Assembly: GCA_949357655.1 (NCBI GenBank)
Contig: CASHTG010000016.1
Span: 2,232,001-2,296,000 of the forward strand
Length of the DNA: 64,000 nt
Source: Parascedosporium putredinis
Lineage: Eukaryota > Ascomycota > Sordariomycetes > Microascales > Microascaceae
Direction of reading: 5' to 3'
This document shows, in pieces, positions 61,616 to 64,000 of this stretch. The translations under genes were made by a program, and so were the position numbers. The notes beneath the pieces are model-generated. The model ran no database searches, was not told the origin of the DNA, and saw nothing but the letters and a program-made list of their open reading frames with translations. The stretch's first letter is position 1, and every line of letters starts with the position of its first letter.

Positions 61616-63502
61616 ATGGAAGCCACCGAGGCCGCAAGCAAGGTTGAGGCGCTCTTCGTAGAGTTGGCGAATCAAGGCCGAGCCGTCGTGCGTGGTATGG
61701 GAACAACCGTCCCCGCCCCTTTTTTGCCCCAACAAACGCGTCTTGCGCCACGCGTGGAACTTGTTCGACATAGTGGGGAACAGTCTCTAGCAGTGCTGAT
61801 GCTTCGCTCTCAAATTTAGAACAGCCAAAGCTTGATCTAGAGCTCTATGTTCAAAACTACAAAGGTGCGTGCCATCGTTTTCTGGCCACGCCTTTTCGCG
61901 ACTGGTCTTAGCACCTGTGTCCATACCCTTCAGCGCGCTGATATAGGTTCCTTCTGGGATATTAGGGCGAACACGCTTCGATAGACTCTTTCACATTGGA
62001 CGCACGAGCACCGTTCTCTGCATTGATGCCCTCAAAGCCGCCGTCATCGAGGCGAAAGCGGGAAAGGATGTCGACCGATACCGAGACGCAGTCGACACCC
62101 TCCGTCAGGCTTCCCGCAGCGATTCAGAGGCAGAAATAGACAGGGCATGGATAGATAAAACCTCGTCGTCAAACAAGGCAGAGACGCAGCATCTCGAGAG
62201 CCAGCTCAAGGTGTATCGAAGCAACTTAGTGAAAGAGAGTGTTCGTGTGAGTTTTGTTGGTTCTTTAATGACACCTGACAGGTGTGTCTAGCCTTTGCAA
62301 ACACAATTGCGCTAACAAAAGACGCCCACGTCTCCGTCGTAGATTGGAAATGAAGATCTTGGCCAACACTACGAGTCAATAGGGCAGCTGCAAAAGGCAG
62401 TTGAGGTCTATAGCAACATGCGAACCGATGCGAGCACGCCAAAGCACCTGATCGACGTTGGCAAACACCTGACGCGCGTCGGCGTGCAAATGCGAGACTG
62501 GGCGATGGTGATGCTCCAGCTCAACAAATTGGCGAGTCTGGAGGGTCAAGAAGTCCTCGAGGATGCCTCAGCGACCCGTCGGTACGTCAACATTGTGAGA
62601 GGGCTTGCCCATCTCGAAGGCGAGGCGTTCAAGGACGCGGCGCAGTGCTTCTTGTCCGTGGATAACAGCACGAGGCTGGCGAGCGAGCGCGACATCCCTA
62701 GCCCCAACGATATTGCTGCGTACGGTGCAATCCTAGCCCTCGCGACCATGGATAGGGCGGCCTTGAAGACTAAGGTTCTGGAGAGCCCAACCTTCCGGCC
62801 GTTCCTCGAGCTGGAGCCGCATCTCCGGAAGGCTCTTGGTCTCTACGTGAATGGCAAGTATACTGCGTGTTTAGAAATATTGGGGTCGTACAAGCCAGAT
62901 TATTTGCTTGATCTGTACCTCTACAAGCACGTCGAAACTCTCTACAAGCAGATTCGAACAAAGTGTATTGTTCAATACCTGATCCCATACGCGTCCATCA
63001 AGATGGAAAGCCTCGAAACGGCGTTTGGCAGGCCTGGGCAGTCCATCGGAATTGAGCTATGCGAAATGATTCGGAGCGGGGTTCTAAGTGCGAGAATCGA
63101 CTCAATTAACAAGGTACAGTCAATACAGATCCCCTTACAATTTCCCCTCTCGACTCTTCTCATGTATGAATGAGGTCGGCGCGAGCATGGGAACTAAAGG
63201 GCGAGTGTTTGTGTTTGTTGGTGCGAATTAAATTGGAAATGCGATGACGATGCTAACAACCTTTTCCTCTAGCTCCTGGTCCAAGTTACCCCAGACCCCG
63301 AGCAATCTTGCAACGGGATGCTTTGGAAGCGGTGAAATGGCATGGAAAGCGGACGGTTGAAGACATTCGGCGAAATGGACTAATCGCCCTCAATCTCGAT
63401 ATCGGGGTACGGCGGCAGGGGTCGTTGAGGCTGGGCGATGCACAAGGCATGGATGAGGTCTGGTACTCGGAGGGGCGGGACCCGATGGATTTAGTCACTT
63501 AG
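61616..63502 (+). CDS. csn1: COP9 signalosome subunit 1 (CSN1/CsnA)
   Basis: Subunit of the COP9 signalosome, which removes Nedd8 from cullin-RING ubiquitin ligases and in fungi is needed for development and light/metabolite control. The exons are 61616-61694, 61820-61864, 61966-62246, 62343-63113 and 63273-63502, about 468 residues, close to the usual 450-500. Visible family features are the N-terminal LDLELYVQNYKGRTRFDRL, then the helical Rpn7-type repeat region (KESVRIGNEDLGQHY, HLIDVGKHLTRVG). The C-terminal PCI domain carries LYKHVETLYKQIRTKCIVQY, IRSGVLSARIDS and LLVQVTPDPR. The frame changes at C4 63296-63299. One extra C joins this to LQRDALEAVKWHGKRTVED and ends at TAG 63500-63502. 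Without it the protein stops early and loses its tail. ATG 61616 is the only start that keeps exon 1 in phase with exon 2. Confidence 0.92.
61695..61819 (+). other. Intron 1 of CSN1
   Basis: Donor CGTG|GTATGG and acceptor AATTTAG|AACAG, 125 bp. The split Glu codon joins GRAVVR to EQPKLDLELY. Confidence 0.8.
61865..61965 (+). other. Intron 2 of CSN1
   Basis: Donor AAAG|GTGCGT and acceptor GATATTAG|GGCGA, 101 bp. It joins VQNYK to GRTRFDRL through a split Gly codon. Confidence 0.85.
62247..62342 (+). other. Intron 3 of CSN1
   Basis: Donor GTTCGT|GTGAGT, branch-like GCTAACA, acceptor GTCGTAG|ATTGG, 96 bp, phase 0. It joins KESVR to IGNEDLG. Confidence 0.9.
63114..63272 (+). other. Intron 4 of CSN1
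   Basis: Donor AACAAG|GTACAG, branch-like TGCTAACAA, acceptor CTCTAG|CTCCTG, 159 bp, phase 0, inside the PCI domain. Confidence 0.88.
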
Positions 63503-64000
63503 ATCGGCCAACGGCCTTTTTAACGCCCATGCGCCGATGACGGACGGCGGGCGGGAAGACCCTGGGAACCCCGTTCCGAGCGTCAGGGTTCAAGCGAGCG
63601 GCTGTGGGGGTGCGGATGGCATGTGGAGGGAACAAACTTTCCTTGTCAGGGCAAGTCAAGGCGGCAGTTGGGGAGAGTACAAGTTTGGGCTGCAGATGGC
63701 TGGATGAACACCCCCTTTTCCTGGAATGGGAGGGTGAGGTGAGGGGGTCTGGCGGGCAAATTCTACCCCTCTGACAAGCGGAGACCCGACCTTGAGAGAG
63801 ATATCGTGACATGACACCCAGGAGGAGCGACGGTGTGTAGAGGACTTTAGCAATGCCTGCCATAGCTAGCTACCACATTTCCTCCCCAACTTAAATTTTA
63901 CGAAGACCACGAGCAATAGAAACGATTTTTACCATGATTCCCCGTCCCGTTTTTCTTATCAAGACTCCCTGGGGTGCCGAGATGCGAAGGTCTCCGACAT
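63503..64000. other. Downstream of CSN1, no gene seen
   Basis: Presumed CSN1 3' UTR and intergenic DNA. Minus-strand open frames here have no recognisable content. Confidence 0.6.

Noticed and set aside
60868..61647. A 259-codon plus-strand frame running into the CSN1 start
   Set aside because: It overlaps the CSN1 start in a different frame and shows no family similarity. More likely leader DNA.

Overview
The window is nuclear DNA of a filamentous ascomycete (Pezizomycotina, probably a Sordariomycete). The basis is short GT-AG introns of 67-159 bp with CTAAC/CTAAT-like branch sites, a Zn2Cys6 regulator, a VelC-type velvet protein, a fungal Mdr1/Pmd1-like ABC transporter, and a serine/threonine-rich GPI-type surface protein. 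No bacterial or organellar signature is visible.

Layout. 3-3094 (+): the 3' part of a full-size ABCB multidrug transporter whose start lies left of the window. 3095-8723: no recognisable gene. 8724-9947 (+): a secreted, probably GPI-anchored cysteine-rich protein with one intron. 9948 to about 44085: roughly 34 kb in which I find no gene, transposon, tRNA or rRNA, only microsatellites, polypurine/polypyrimidine tracts, small hairpins and a recurring 11-mer. 44086-45610 (+): velC, a velvet-domain developmental regulator. 47165-50575 (-): a Zn2Cys6/fungal_trans transcription factor of six exons, convergent with velC. 50576-61615: a second gene-free stretch of about 11 kb. 61616-63502 (+): COP9 signalosome subunit 1 (CSN1/CsnA) in five exons. 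The rest has no gene.

A dominant technical or biological feature is that every gene is conserved along its length but broken by single-base frame changes, about 13 in 9 kb of coding sequence. Nearly all fall in short homopolymers. Motifs, splice sites and codon use are otherwise intact. Once the shifts are allowed for, exon lengths add up to whole reading frames for the four complete genes. I read this as consensus indel error in the assembly rather than decay of five unrelated genes. Gene starts, a signal peptide and two C-termini are therefore hidden from simple ORF calling.

Functionally, velC and CSN1 both act in fungal development and secondary-metabolism control. The Zn2Cys6 factor is a nuclear regulator of unknown target. 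The transporter and the GPI-type protein act at the cell surface. I see no biosynthetic cluster, mobile element or defence system. The most unexplained item is the very low coding density in DNA that does not look AT-rich or transposon-derived.
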